From the NCBI RefSeq assembly GCF_030445035.2, contig NC_080680.1:53023212-53087211 (forward strand): 64,000 nucleotides of DNA. The letters are read 5' to 3'. The notes under the pieces are model-generated. The model was given only the letters and a program-made list of their open reading frames with translations. It was not told where the DNA came from and made no database searches. Of this stretch, positions 51,038 to 59,713 are shown piece by piece. This stretch comes from Dasypus novemcinctus. Lineage: Eukaryota; Chordata; Mammalia; Cingulata; Dasypodidae. Made by a program: the position numbers and the translations under genes. Numbering within the stretch: the first letter of the stretch is position 1; every line of letters starts with the position of its first letter.

Positions 51038-51212
51038 CCCGCCCACCGTTGTTTACGGACCCGGGGGAAGAAACAAGCCAATACACAAAGGAAAACCTGC
51101 ACAGGTGGTTTTTGAGACTAAGAAAGACCTGAGAATTCTTGGGCGGAAGACCTGAGCTTTCAGCTTGGGCGGAGGAGACCTTCAGGGAACTGCCTATTCC
51201 CTGGAGGACATC

Positions 51213-51221
51213 TCGGTAAGT
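51213..51221 (+). promoter_or_regulatory. Major splice donor
   Basis: tcggtaagt, a close match to the splice donor consensus with the cut after 51,215, lies 17 bases before the gag start codon. It would pair with the acceptor before env. Confidence 0.65.
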
Positions 51222-51232
51222 GATCAGCTACA

Positions 51233-53285
51233 ATGGGGCAGGGCTCCTCTAGTGATTGTTCCCTTTTCCTATCCGGCCTACAGGCTGTGCTTAAGACGAG
51301 AGGAGTAAAGGTTCATGTTAAAGAACTTTATAAATTTTTTGTTTTCCTTGAAGAAATTTGTCCCTGGTTTCCCCAAGAAGGTACTATCGATGAACAATGG
51401 TGGCGCCACATAGGCGACGCCCTACAGGACTTTTACAAGACCTTTGGCCCCAGTAAGGTCCCTGTTACTGCCTTTAATTATTGAACTGTAATTAATGATA
51501 TTTTGGCTGTGCACCATCTCTGCCCCCAAGTGGCAGAAGTGGTTAAACAGGGCGAAAAAGTTCTTTGTTCGCCTACTCCCTCACCCCCTCCTATGCAAAA
51601 CAATAAGGCTCCTCAGCCTTCACCTCCTGTTCCTCAGGTTGCGCGACCTTGCAGTCGCTTGAGTTCAGTCTCCATCACTATACATAGTGAGGATGAAAGT
51701 TCCCCTTCTGACGATGAAAATCACGCAGACACACATCCAAAACCTAGTATCAAATCCCCTAAAAGTAACCTCCCTGTATCTCAAGCTCCGGATCTTACGG
51801 ATAACCATACACGCCATTATCCCCTGCCCACCGCACCAATGCCTGTTCCTCCGCCTCTGTAGCCCGCCCTTCTGCCCTCCCTACCCCGGGGAAACTATCT
51901 CCCTGCATCTCGGGCTCCGCCTCCCCCTACCACCCCTCCCCCCCTCCTTTACTTCTTCCTATGTCTCAGCCACCTCCTCCTGCTTCCTTTCCTGTTTCTG
52001 AACCTCCTGATGCAAATGCTCAATTACGCGCTGAGGTTTCCACTCTTAACTGCTCAGTTACTAGAAAAGAACCGCCTCTTGGAGCAGCGAAACTCCCTTA
52101 TCCACCAGCTTGCCATACACCCCCCTGCCCCTCCTTCGTCTGCCACCCCCGCGCAGGCCATTACTCATACCCCCCCTCCAACCATTCTCCCGGTGCACTC
52201 AACCGCATCCGTTCCACCTTAGCCAGGCATGCCACCGCCTCCAACTTCCCTGTCACTAAATCACCAGCAGACATTGAATTACCACCCTCAGACGATGATA
52301 ACGCTTTCCCTAGTGCTTCGGCCCCGCTCTCCCTAACTCTGAGCGGCGCCATACCCCATTCGATTTAAAAGCCCTAAAAGAGCTCAAAACCACAGCCACC
52401 ACCTATGGCCCTACCGCGCCTTACTCAATCTCGGTGTTGGAGAGCCTTGCTGATGGTTGGCTCACACCAAACGATTGGTTTACTCTCACACGCGCTGCCC
52501 TCTCCGCTGGCGATGTGCTCCTCTGGCGTGCCGAATATGAAGTCTTTTGCAAAGAGGCCGCCGACCGTAATAGCCGGACCGGCCTTGATGATACTTCTCG
52601 GTGTCGGTTCTTATGAAAAAAACAAGGAACAAATTGAATTCCCTGCTGTTCTCTTTGACCAAGTTCATACAGCTGCCCTTCAGGCATGGAAGCGTCTCCC
52701 TTCTAAAGGCCAATCTTTCACCTCTATCAGCTCCATTCGTCAGGGTCCCGAAGAGTCATTCTCAGACTTTGTGGGGCGCCTACGCACCACAGCCGAACGA
52801 ACGCCTGTTTGGAGAGGCCACTGACTCTGATTTTTTAAAACAATTAGCTTTTGAAAGTGCAAATTCTGCCTGCCAGGAGGCCCTCCGTGCTCACAAAAGC
52901 AGAGTCTCTTTCCGTTTATATTAAGCTCTGTTCCCACATTAGTCCCACTAATCAACAGGGGCTCATTATTGCTGCAGCCTTAAAAGAACAAAGTCGTGCT
53001 ATAACTACAAGCAATGACGCCCTCGCTGCCGCCCTAAAAGACTTCCGAGCCCCTCCTCCCTCCGCTATCTCCCCTTCACGCAGAATCTGCTTTTCCTGTG
53101 GTCAATCAGGGCATTTCTCTAAAGAATGCCCCTCCCGCTTCTCGTATCCTCCTGCTGTTCCTCCTGTCTCCCCCGCTCGTCCAAGACTCCCAGGTCTTTG
53201 CCCCCACTGCTTTCGTGGCTATCATTGGGCTCGCGACTGCCACGTTCACGCCTCTGCCTCCAGGGCACCACTCCCTCCACCATAG
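51233..53285 (+). pseudogene. gag: gag (broken)
   Basis: Gag is the structural polyprotein (matrix, a proline-rich middle, capsid, nucleocapsid). The start at 51,233 gives an MGQ myristoylation-type N terminus. Matrix-like sequence runs to an in-frame TGA at 51,482-51,484. The same frame then goes on, to a TAG at 51,860-51,862, through an acidic/proline-rich region. Later parts lie in different frames: a leucine-rich coiled-coil-like piece near 52,050-52,110, capsid N-terminal text from about 52,345, a major homology region (QGPEESFSDFVGRL) near 52,743-52,784, and two CCHC zinc knuckles (CFSCGQSGHFSKEC and CPHCFRGYHWARDC) at about 53,090-53,250. I count at least two nonsense changes and four frame changes. 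It cannot make Gag. Confidence 0.88.
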
Positions 53286-53291
53286 GGAAAC
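53285..53291 (+). promoter_or_regulatory. gag-pro -1 frameshift heptamer
   Basis: GGGAAAC in the correct register of the nucleocapsid frame (G GGA AAC), followed by a GC-rich stretch. A -1 slip here leads exactly into the pro frame. The codon holding the first G is now TAG, a stop at 53,283-53,285, so ribosomes would terminate at the slip site. Confidence 0.75.
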
Positions 53292-54193
53292 GGGAAGGGG
53301 GGCCTGGCCCAGGCCCCACAAACAATGAGAGCTCCTCCTACTTCCCCGTCCCCTTCCTTCCTCCAACTCCAGCGCGCCACCCCAGGCAGTGCAGGACTGG
53401 ACCTCTGTACCACCTCCCACACAGTACTAACGCCCCCTATGGGCGTTCAGCCCTGCCCACAGGAGTGTTTGGCCCTCTGCCACCTAACTCCGTTGGTCTA
53501 ATCATTGGCCGTGGGTCTAGTGCCCTTTCAGGACTCCACATTACACCTGGTGTAGTTGATTCAGATTTCACAGGAGAAATAAAAATTCTCGCTTCTGCGC
53601 CAAAAAGTGTACTTTCCTTCCCCACTGTCACTCACGTTGCGCAGCTTCTCTTACTACCATTAACACCTACTTCACATGCTGCTGCCGGAGCACATAGGGG
53701 AGACCAGGCCCTTGGAGCCTCGGATGTTTTCTGGGCCCAACCAATTACCCCTTCCAAACCTATGCTAACTTTACGCCTAAATGGCCGTGCCTTTCAAGGC
53801 CTTGTTGATACTGGAGCTGACGTCACCATCCTCCAGAGAGCTCATTGGCCTCCCTCGTGGCCGTTGGTCCCCGCTGTCACCAGTTTGCGTGGGATCGGGC
53901 AATCTCAACTCCCTGAACAAAGCTCACAACTCCTTCACTGGGAGGATGATGAAGGAAATAAAGGACTTATTCAGCCCTACGTCCTCCCTCACATTCCCTT
54001 TAATCTATGGGGGAGAGACCTCCTCTCCCAAATGGGAATGATCATTGGAAGTCCAAATACTATAGTTACTGCACAGATGTTAAACCAGGGTTTTAAACCC
54101 AGCAAAGGCCTCGGAAAATTGGAAACAGGCAGGGTTGAACCCATCCCCACCGCCGGCCAAACAGACGGTTCAGGCCTGGAGTATTTTTCCTAG
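53285..54193 (+). CDS. pro: pro: dUTPase, aspartic protease, G-patch
   Basis: The frame is open from the slip site (and upstream to 53,126) to a TAG at 54,191-54,193, about 302 codons. A dUTPase domain comes first, with [19 protein letters not shown] and [11 protein letters not shown] (53,445-53,590); it would hydrolyse dUTP. The retroviral aspartic protease follows, with its catalytic DTGAD at 53,807-53,821, flap-like GIGQ, and WGRDLL near 54,009. A glycine-rich G-patch ([12 protein letters not shown]) is at about 54,082-54,120. This three-part layout is typical of betaretroviruses. The frame itself is undamaged but has no own start and depends on Gag frameshifting, which is blocked, so it is probably not expressed. 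Confidence 0.85.
   Translation, partial: GKREGGPGPGPTNNESSSYFPVPFLPPTPARHPRQCRTGPLYHLPHSTNAPYGRSALPTGVFGPLPPNSVGLIIGRGSSALSGLHITPGVVDSDFTGEIKILASAPKSVLSFPTVTHVAQLLLLPLTPTSHAAAGAHRGDQALGASDVFWAQPITPSKPMLTLRLNGRAFQGLVDTGADVTILQRAHWPPSWPLVPAVTSLRGIGQSQLPEQSSQLLHWEDDEGNKGLIQPYVLPHIPFNLWGRDLLSQMGMIIGSPNTIVTAQMLNQGFKPSKGLGKLETGRVEPIPTAGQTDGSGLEYFS
54181..54193 (+). other. pro-pol -1 overlap
   Basis: The pol frame lies one base back from the pro frame and is open across the pro stop at 54,191. The T run gtatttttcc just before the stop is the likely slip site, although it is not a canonical heptamer in the zero frame. Confidence 0.5.
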
Positions 54194-56789
54194 GGACCAT
54201 TAATCTTCCTGTACCCCATGCAGATAAAATCGCCTGGGTCTCCAGTGAACCTGTGTGGGTCGATCAGTGGCCCCTGTCCTTGGAAAAATTAAGCGTTGCC
54301 CAGCAGTTAGTACAGGAACAGCTGGCAGCAGGACACATCACTGAAAGTAATTCTCCTTGGAACACTCCTATCTTTGTCATCAAAAAGAAATCAGGAAAAT
54401 GGCATTTATTGCAGGACTTAAGAGCAGTAAATAAAACTATGGTGCCCATGGGAGCCTTGCAGCCTGGTCTCCCAACACCTGTTGCCATTCCTCTTGGATA
54501 TTATAAAATTATTGTAGATTTAAAAGACTGTTTCTTCACTATTCCCCTACATCCAGCTGACCAAGAACGTTTTGCATTCAGCCTCCCCTCTATAAATTTT
54601 AAGGAGCCCATGAAAAGATACCAGTGGAAGGTTTTGCCCCAGGGCATGGCTAACAGCCCCACCTTGTGTCAAAAATTCGTTGCTTCTGCTATAAATGGCA
54701 CTAGAATGATGTGGAAAACCCTGTATATTGTCCATTATATGGATGATATCTTAATTGCAGGTGCCAATCACCAAGATGTCCTTAATTGTTATGGAGATTT
54801 ACAAAAGGCCTTACAAAACTACGGGCTTCAAATTGCCCCTGATAAAATCCAATTACAAGACCCCTATACTTATCTCGGTTTTCACATAACCAGCAACAAA
54901 ATCACTACCAGAAAGGCCAGCCTTCGACTAGCTACGTTAAAAACCCTAAATGATTTTCAAAAACTCTTGGGAGACGTAAACTGGTTATGCCCTTACATTA
55001 AACTAACCACAGGAGATTTAAAACCCCTATTTAACATTTTACAAGGAGACTCTAACCCCAATTCTTCTAGGAGTCTTACTCAAGAAGGACGCCAAGCCCT
55101 TAAAACCATTGAACAAGCCATGTAGTCACATTTTGTCACTACTATAGATTATAAACAACCCTTACTTTTTGTTATATGCAAAACCTCTCTTACTCCCACA
55201 GCAGTTTTCTGGCAAACTGCCCCTATAATGTGGGTGCACTTACCTGCGTCACCCGCTAAGGTAATTTATCCTTACTATCAAGCCATTGCAGACATCGTCT
55301 GCCTGGGAAGAGAACAAAGCAAGTGCTATTTTGGCAAAGAACCTGATACTATTATTCAACCATATACTAAAGCACAAATCAGTTGGCTATTACAAACCAC
55401 TGATTGCTGGCCTATTGCTTGTGCATCTTATGCTGGACAAATAGACAATCACTACCCTAATAAGTTAACTGCAGTTTATAAGCACACACGATTTCATTTT
55501 TCCTTTAATTACCTCTTCCCAGCTCATTTCTGGAGCCCTGTCAGTGTTCACTGACGGCTCCTCCTCGGGTATACCTGCTTACGTCTATGATGACAAAACT
55601 GTCCGTTTTCGAACTCATTCTAAATCTGCACAGCTTACAGAATTACAAGCTGTCATATCTGTGTTTTCTGCTTTCCAAAGTGCCTCTTTTAACCTCTTCA
55701 CAGATAGTGCCTATATAGCTCACTCAGTCCCTTTGCTTGAAACTGCCGCTCAAGTTAAAAATGTCTCAGAGGCAACCATTTTGTTTACTCAACTACAATC
55801 CCTTATTCGTAAAAGGAGTCACCCATTCTTTATTGGCGACCTCAGAGCCCACTCCAATCTCCCAGGTCCCCTAGCCCTAGGTAATCAGTTAGCTGACCAA
55901 GCCACTCGGCTACTGTGCTATGTTACTCAAGGTACATGTCACAATTCGGATAACCTTAACAAAGCTGTTAAAGCCCACCAACTACATCATATTAATGCAC
56001 ATACCTTGAGGCTCATGTTCAAACTTACTAGGGAACAAGCTTGTCAGATTGTTAAAGAATGCCCTTCTTGCATAACCCTTTTGCCTACACCTCATATAGG
56101 AGTTAACCCCCGTGGTCTAATACCCAATGCCCTCTGGCAAATGGATGTAACTCATGTTCCTGAGTTTGGTAATCTAAAATATGTAGATGTTACTGTTGAT
56201 ATTTTTAGTGGTTTTATTTTTGCCACCCCACAAACAGGGGAAGCTGGAAAAAATGTCATTACACACATGTTGACTGCCATGTCCGTACTAGGAGCCCCAC
56301 AACAAATAAAAACAGACAATGGACCAGGATATACTAGCCGTGTATTCACCACATTTTGCAAACACTTAAACATGAAACACATCATGGGTATTCCATACAA
56401 CCCCCAAGGACAAGGCATTGTCGAAAGGGCACACTTATCTTTAAAACATACCATTGAAAAAATAAAGAAAGGGGAATGGTACCCCGTCAAAGGATCTCCC
56501 AAAAACCTATTTTCCCACTCTCTTTATTTTAAATTTTCTAAGCTTAGATCAAAAAGGACATTCTGTGGCTGACCGCTTCTGGCATCCTAATACTAGCACA
56601 AAACATGCCACAGTCCTATGGAAGGACCCAATGGATAACACCTGGCATGGACCAGACCCTGTCCTAATATGGGGCAGAGGATCAGTCTGCGTCTACTCTA
56701 AAGAACTAGATGCAGCCAGATGGCTGCCAGAGCAATTAGTCAAACAAATGGATAATAACAACATATCCAGGGTAGAGGAGTCTCCCTGA
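54190..56789 (+). pseudogene. pol: pol: reverse transcriptase, RNase H, integrase (broken)
   Basis: The RT part (to 55,125) has LPQGMANSP and the catalytic YMDD at 54,736-54,747. A TAG at 55,123-55,125 interrupts the frame, which otherwise continues to 55,554. A frame change near 55,545 leads to RNase H (FTDGSSSG, TELQAV, FTDSAY) and then integrase: a HHCC-type zinc motif (HHINAH ... CPSC near 55,985-56,080), WQMDVTHV, KTDNGPGYTS and NPQGQGIVERAH, giving the three D,D,E catalytic residues. A second frame change near 56,530, in a t/a-rich run, moves the integrase C-terminus (WHGPDPVLIWGRGSVCVY) to the frame ending at 56,789. One stop and two frame changes in about 2.6 kb. Confidence 0.9.
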
Positions 56790-56792
56790 GAT

Positions 56793-56813
56793 CAGTTTTC
56801 TTTCCATCCACAG
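56793..56813 (+). promoter_or_regulatory. env splice acceptor
   Basis: A pyrimidine-rich run (cagttttctttccatccacag) ends in CAG at 56,811-56,813, 4 bases after the pol stop and 16 bases before the first ATG of the env region. This suits the acceptor of the subgenomic env RNA. Confidence 0.65.
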
Positions 56814-56829
56814 GTAATCATCAACATTC

Positions 56830-57030
56830 ATGCAGGCTTGCACCGTTCCTGGAATTCTCCTCATTTGTGGAGGCATCATCCTAGAAGCCCTCCTGCTCTA
56901 CGCTGGAGCACCTAACGACTGGACCATGCAAGAGAAAGTTCTGCTATGGACCATGCAAGAGAAAGTTCTGCTAATTCTCTTCTTCGTAAGGTATATTTGC
57001 CTTCTTCTCGCTATTGCCTGTTATCTGTAG
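56830..57030 (+). CDS. Small hydrophobic ORF upstream of env
   Basis: A 66-codon frame, first ATG after the putative splice acceptor, in a different frame from env. It is hydrophobic at both ends (ILLICGGIILEALLLY; ILFFVRYICLLLAIACYL) and holds an in-frame duplication of nine residues (WTMQEKVLL, twice) caused by a 27-bp tandem repeat. It may be a remnant of an older env leader, an upstream frame that modulates env translation, or chance. No family recognised. Confidence 0.35.
   Translation: MQACTVPGILLICGGIILEALLLYAGAPNDWTMQEKVLLWTMQEKVLLILFFVRYICLLLAIACYL
56920..56973 (+). repeat. 27-bp perfect tandem duplication
   Basis: Two identical units, 56,920-56,946 and 56,947-56,973 (tggaccatgcaagagaaag...). 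The duplication keeps frame in the small ORF and brings an extra ATG into the env frame. Confidence 0.95.
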
Positions 57031-57044
57031 CCCACCTACGCATA

Positions 57045-58712
57045 ATGCACTCCCTTGTGTTTTCTCTCACCCTTGCTCTAATTCTCTCATTCCCTGCACC
57101 ACAGACATCAACAAGTAAGGCCAAAAAGGATCACTATGCAGTTACCTTTTCAGTGCGTTACTCATATACTGACCCACTAGTCCAGAAAAATTCTAAACTT
57201 CTAGGAACGGCATACTGCGGTCCAACCAGGTGTGAAGGTCGCCTCGACATTGTAATCAATAGGGCAACCCGGGGAAAGGGAGGAGGGTTGTTTGCCCTTG
57301 GTTCATACATGTGCTGGCCCCACCGCCAAACGCTCACCTTCTGCACCCAACGTGGTTATGACAAGACATATGGCGGGTACCCCTACTGGCAATGTACCAT
57401 AGACCACCCTCAATCTTGCAGAGGCGTCACCAACAAATGGTGTATCTACCACCAGCATCACAACGGTACTACCTGGCTCCATATTCAGGATCCCAACCAT
57501 GATAAGTGGAATGCGGGAGTCACAGGGGCTCTCTACCGTGAAGCCATGCACTCCAAACCCACTGTCTTTATCTCTGTCTTCCGTACTGTCTCTAAGTACA
57601 ATACTACCTGGGACATTTCAGTCCTTGCAGAAGATATAAAGCAACAAGAGTTAAGCTTAAAAGCAAGTCTTGCCAGCACACCCTTACTTACATGGCCAGA
57701 GATTATTCAAACCACTCTAGACATTCTTAATAACACCAATTGGCTAAAAATCACCAGCTGCTTTCTCTGCGCTGCCTTCCAACAGTCCTTGCTAATTGCT
57801 ACCCTAATCCCTCTAAGCGCTACCCCCTCATTCAACAGTTCTCTCGCTGCAGATGACACCGCCAAAAATTTCCCCCTTGCCCCACCTCAGGACAATCTCA
57901 CCTGTATTCTTCTCAACACTACAGTCCACTCTGTCCCCCCATTTAAATGTACTCACAATCTAACTAACAATACTACCTGTGCCCCTCCTCCACTCCTCTA
58001 CTGGTGTAACGGTACCGTCTCTCGCTGCATCGACGATTCTATCCTTGTTTCCTGCATTCCGGTTCTTCTTACCCCCCACTTAACCTACTATATGCAGGGG
58101 GAATTGCACAGTCTTTTAGCCCCCCATCAGCCCAGAGCCATTTTACTCCCAATCCTAATCGGAACGGCCCTTGTGGGCGCAGTCACTGCCCTCGGGCTTA
58201 GCACTGGTGGATTGGCATACTCTGTCCTGCAGGGACAACATTTTGAAGCATTACGGCAGATTAACCTACAATCCACTGCCGAATCCCTTGAATCCCTCCA
58301 GAGGCAGCTTACTTCCCTTGCCCAAGTAGCCCTTCAAAACCGCAGGGCCCTTGATTTACTTACAGCGGAAAAAGGGGGAACCTTCCTCTTCCTTCAGGAA
58401 GAATGCTGCTACTACATAAATGAATCTGGTATTGTTGAGCAAAATGTTAAAATTCTACAACAATTGTGGGAAGGGATACTGCCCTCCCAGTCAACCTCCT
58501 CCCTGTCGGCCTGGCTCACTTCCCCTCTCATGACATGGCTGGTTCCCCTCCTCAGACTCCTAATCACTCTCATATTAATCTGTGCATTTGCACCTTGCCT
58601 CCTTAAATTTCTCCAAGAAAGGATGAACCAAATCTTGGCCCACGTGATGTATCTTGCCGCTGTTCATCAGAACCAACCCATCCGGACTGAAGAACGAACA
58701 ACCGACCTTTGA
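57045..58712 (+). CDS. env: env: gamma-type envelope glycoprotein, open for 555 codons
   Basis: Env is a membrane glycoprotein made of surface (SU) and transmembrane (TM) parts. I choose the ATG at 57,045 because a signal peptide follows at once (HSLVFSLTLALILSF); the frame is also open upstream from 56,946. SU has a CFLC motif (CXXC) at residues 239-242 and many N-glycosylation sites. The SU/TM junction reads HQPR at 361-364, not a furin-type RXXR. A hydrophobic fusion-peptide-like run follows from 365, then heptad-like helices, an immunosuppressive-type segment (LQNRRALDLLTAEKGG, about 431-445), and a CX6CC region in which the first Cys is Phe (residue 447) before CC at 454-455. A membrane span at about 497-520 and a 35-residue tail complete it. 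No stop or frameshift, unlike gag and pol. Confidence 0.9.
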   Translation: MHSLVFSLTLALILSFPAPQTSTSKAKKDHYAVTFSVRYSYTDPLVQKNSKLLGTAYCGPTRCEGRLDIVINRATRGKGGGLFALGSYMCWPHRQTLTFCTQRGYDKTYGGYPYWQCTIDHPQSCRGVTNKWCIYHQHHNGTTWLHIQDPNHDKWNAGVTGALYREAMHSKPTVFISVFRTVSKYNTTWDISVLAEDIKQQELSLKASLASTPLLTWPEIIQTTLDILNNTNWLKITSCFLCAAFQQSLLIATLIPLSATPSFNSSLAADDTAKNFPLAPPQDNLTCILLNTTVHSVPPFKCTHNLTNNTTCAPPPLLYWCNGTVSRCIDDSILVSCIPVLLTPHLTYYMQGELHSLLAPHQPRAILLPILIGTALVGAVTALGLSTGGLAYSVLQGQHFEALRQINLQSTAESLESLQRQLTSLAQVALQNRRALDLLTAEKGGTFLFLQEECCYYINESGIVEQNVKILQQLWEGILPSQSTSSLSAWLTSPLMTWLVPLLRLLITLILICAFAPCLLKFLQERMNQILAHVMYLAAVHQNQPIRTEERTTDL

Positions 58713-58985
58713 AAATGCAAATTTCTTATGTTGTTTCATATGCTATCCTGTACCCTAATAGCATTTCTTTGCCTGTTTTCTCCTTACAGTCACCACTTCC
58801 CTTATCATGGCTTAACCTTCTCTGTTTAATTTATATCACTGAATGGCTTCAGCAGAGACCGAGCAGCTCGAACAAGCAATGGGCACCCTGGCCTGACAAG
58901 ACCGGGGCGGGTGTGGAAACACCCACTAATCTCAGTACATCATGCATGTCATGCGCGGTGAAGAACTCCCTGCTATAGCTTACTT
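58713..58985 (+). other. Spacer between env and the CTE-like element
   Basis: A frame of 89 codons at 58,709-58,978 overlaps the env stop by a few bases. It shows no domain, and I regard it as non-coding proviral 3' sequence. Confidence 0.4.
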
Positions 58986-58989
58986 ATCG

Positions 58990-59170
58990 CTGAGGCGCTG
59001 GACTGGTTAGCCAATGACGGGTAACTGGGCTGACCCATCAGTCAACCTAAGACAGGGACGTGGCGTTTTGCTGCCATGATTCCCAATGACGGGTAAGACT
59101 GATCGCATACCGGGTAAGGCGAATCACTTACTGGGTGCAGCCCCGACCTAAGACAGGCACAGACCCCCTT
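58990..59170 (+). ncRNA. CTE-like RNA export element
   Basis: Between env and the 3' LTR there are two copies of ccaatgacgggtaa (59,011-59,024 and 59,083-59,096) alternating with two copies of acctaagacagg (59,045-59,056 and 59,146-59,157). This alternating, two-fold arrangement, in this place, is that of the constitutive transport element of type D simian retroviruses. That element folds into one long hairpin with two related internal loops that bind the cellular mRNA export factor NXF1 and so take unspliced RNA to the cytoplasm. Boundaries are approximate and the fold was not computed. Confidence 0.8.
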
Positions 59171-59276
59171 TCAGCACGGGAGCACCTTGCAGCCACATGC
59201 CACTACTGAAAATAAGCCCTGCTCTAACGTGAGCCATTGCCGGCTGTTCCTTTCTTCAATCCATTTCGCATTAAAC

Positions 59277-59290
59277 AGAAAAGGGGGACC
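59277..59290 (+). promoter_or_regulatory. Polypurine tract
   Basis: agaaaagggggacc directly before the 3' LTR; it would prime plus-strand DNA synthesis. Confidence 0.85.
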
Positions 59291-59707
59291 TGTGGGGAGC
59301 CACCCGCTGTGAGACCTATTTACAGCCTGCCACAACATGGTGGATCTCACAACATGGCGGAGTTCACAAATCTGCCCTGTCATTTCCTTGTTCTTCTTCC
59401 TCTTTGTTTCTTTGTTCTCCCCTTCCTGTCGCAACTCTGGCGACCACAGCAATACGCATGTGCAAGGCGCAAGACTCCGCAGACCCGACGTGAACTATCG
59501 GCCAATCCCCTCCTTGGACGTCTGCCACCCACAAGACTAGCCTATCACCTATGTACACGTTCCCTTCCCTCCCTAAAAATTCCTGTGTTTTACCCCCAAT
59601 AAACGAGGCTTGATCAGAACCCTGCCTTGCCTCCATTCTTCTCTCGACTCCTGCCCCACCCCGCTTCTTTCCACAGGTCCCTGGATTCGCCCCCGCTGGC
59701 TAGAGCA
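59291..59707 (+). repeat. 3' LTR (417 bp)
   Basis: Begins 'tgtggggagccacccgctg', ends 'gctggctagagca'. It lacks the 37-bp duplication of the 5' LTR and its TATA box is changed (taaaaa). The polyadenylation signal at 59,598-59,603 is kept. It is followed directly by the target duplication gtgttg. Confidence 0.95.
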
Positions 59708-59713
59708 GTGTTG

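Larger units (their letters stand above)
50564..59707 (+). mobile_element. Complete endogenous retrovirus, type D betaretrovirus-like
   Basis: A 9.1-kb provirus bounded by a perfect 6-bp target duplication (gtgttg, 50558-50563 and 59708-59713). Order: 5' LTR, lysine-type primer site, gag, pro with dUTPase, protease and G-patch, pol, env, a CTE-like repeat, polypurine tract and 3' LTR. The dUTPase plus G-patch in pro, the -1 shifts between gag, pro and pol, a 6-bp duplication and the lysine primer all mark a betaretrovirus backbone. The env with CXXC, an immunosuppressive-type segment and a CX6CC-like region is of the gamma type, the combination seen in type D simian retroviruses. gag and pol are disrupted; env is open. 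Confidence 0.95.

Noticed and set aside
50563-51132. 189-codon and 165-codon frames in the 5' LTR and leader
   Set aside because: They run across LTR promoter, polyadenylation signal and primer site, and the 3' LTR has similar chance frames; no retroviral protein lies here.
53126-53284. Upstream part of the 355-codon pro frame as protein
   Set aside because: It overlaps the zinc-knuckle part of gag in another frame; pro should begin only after the -1 slip at 53,285.
58709-58978. 89-codon frame after env as an accessory gene
   Set aside because: No domain or coding pattern, and it ends just before the CTE-like element.
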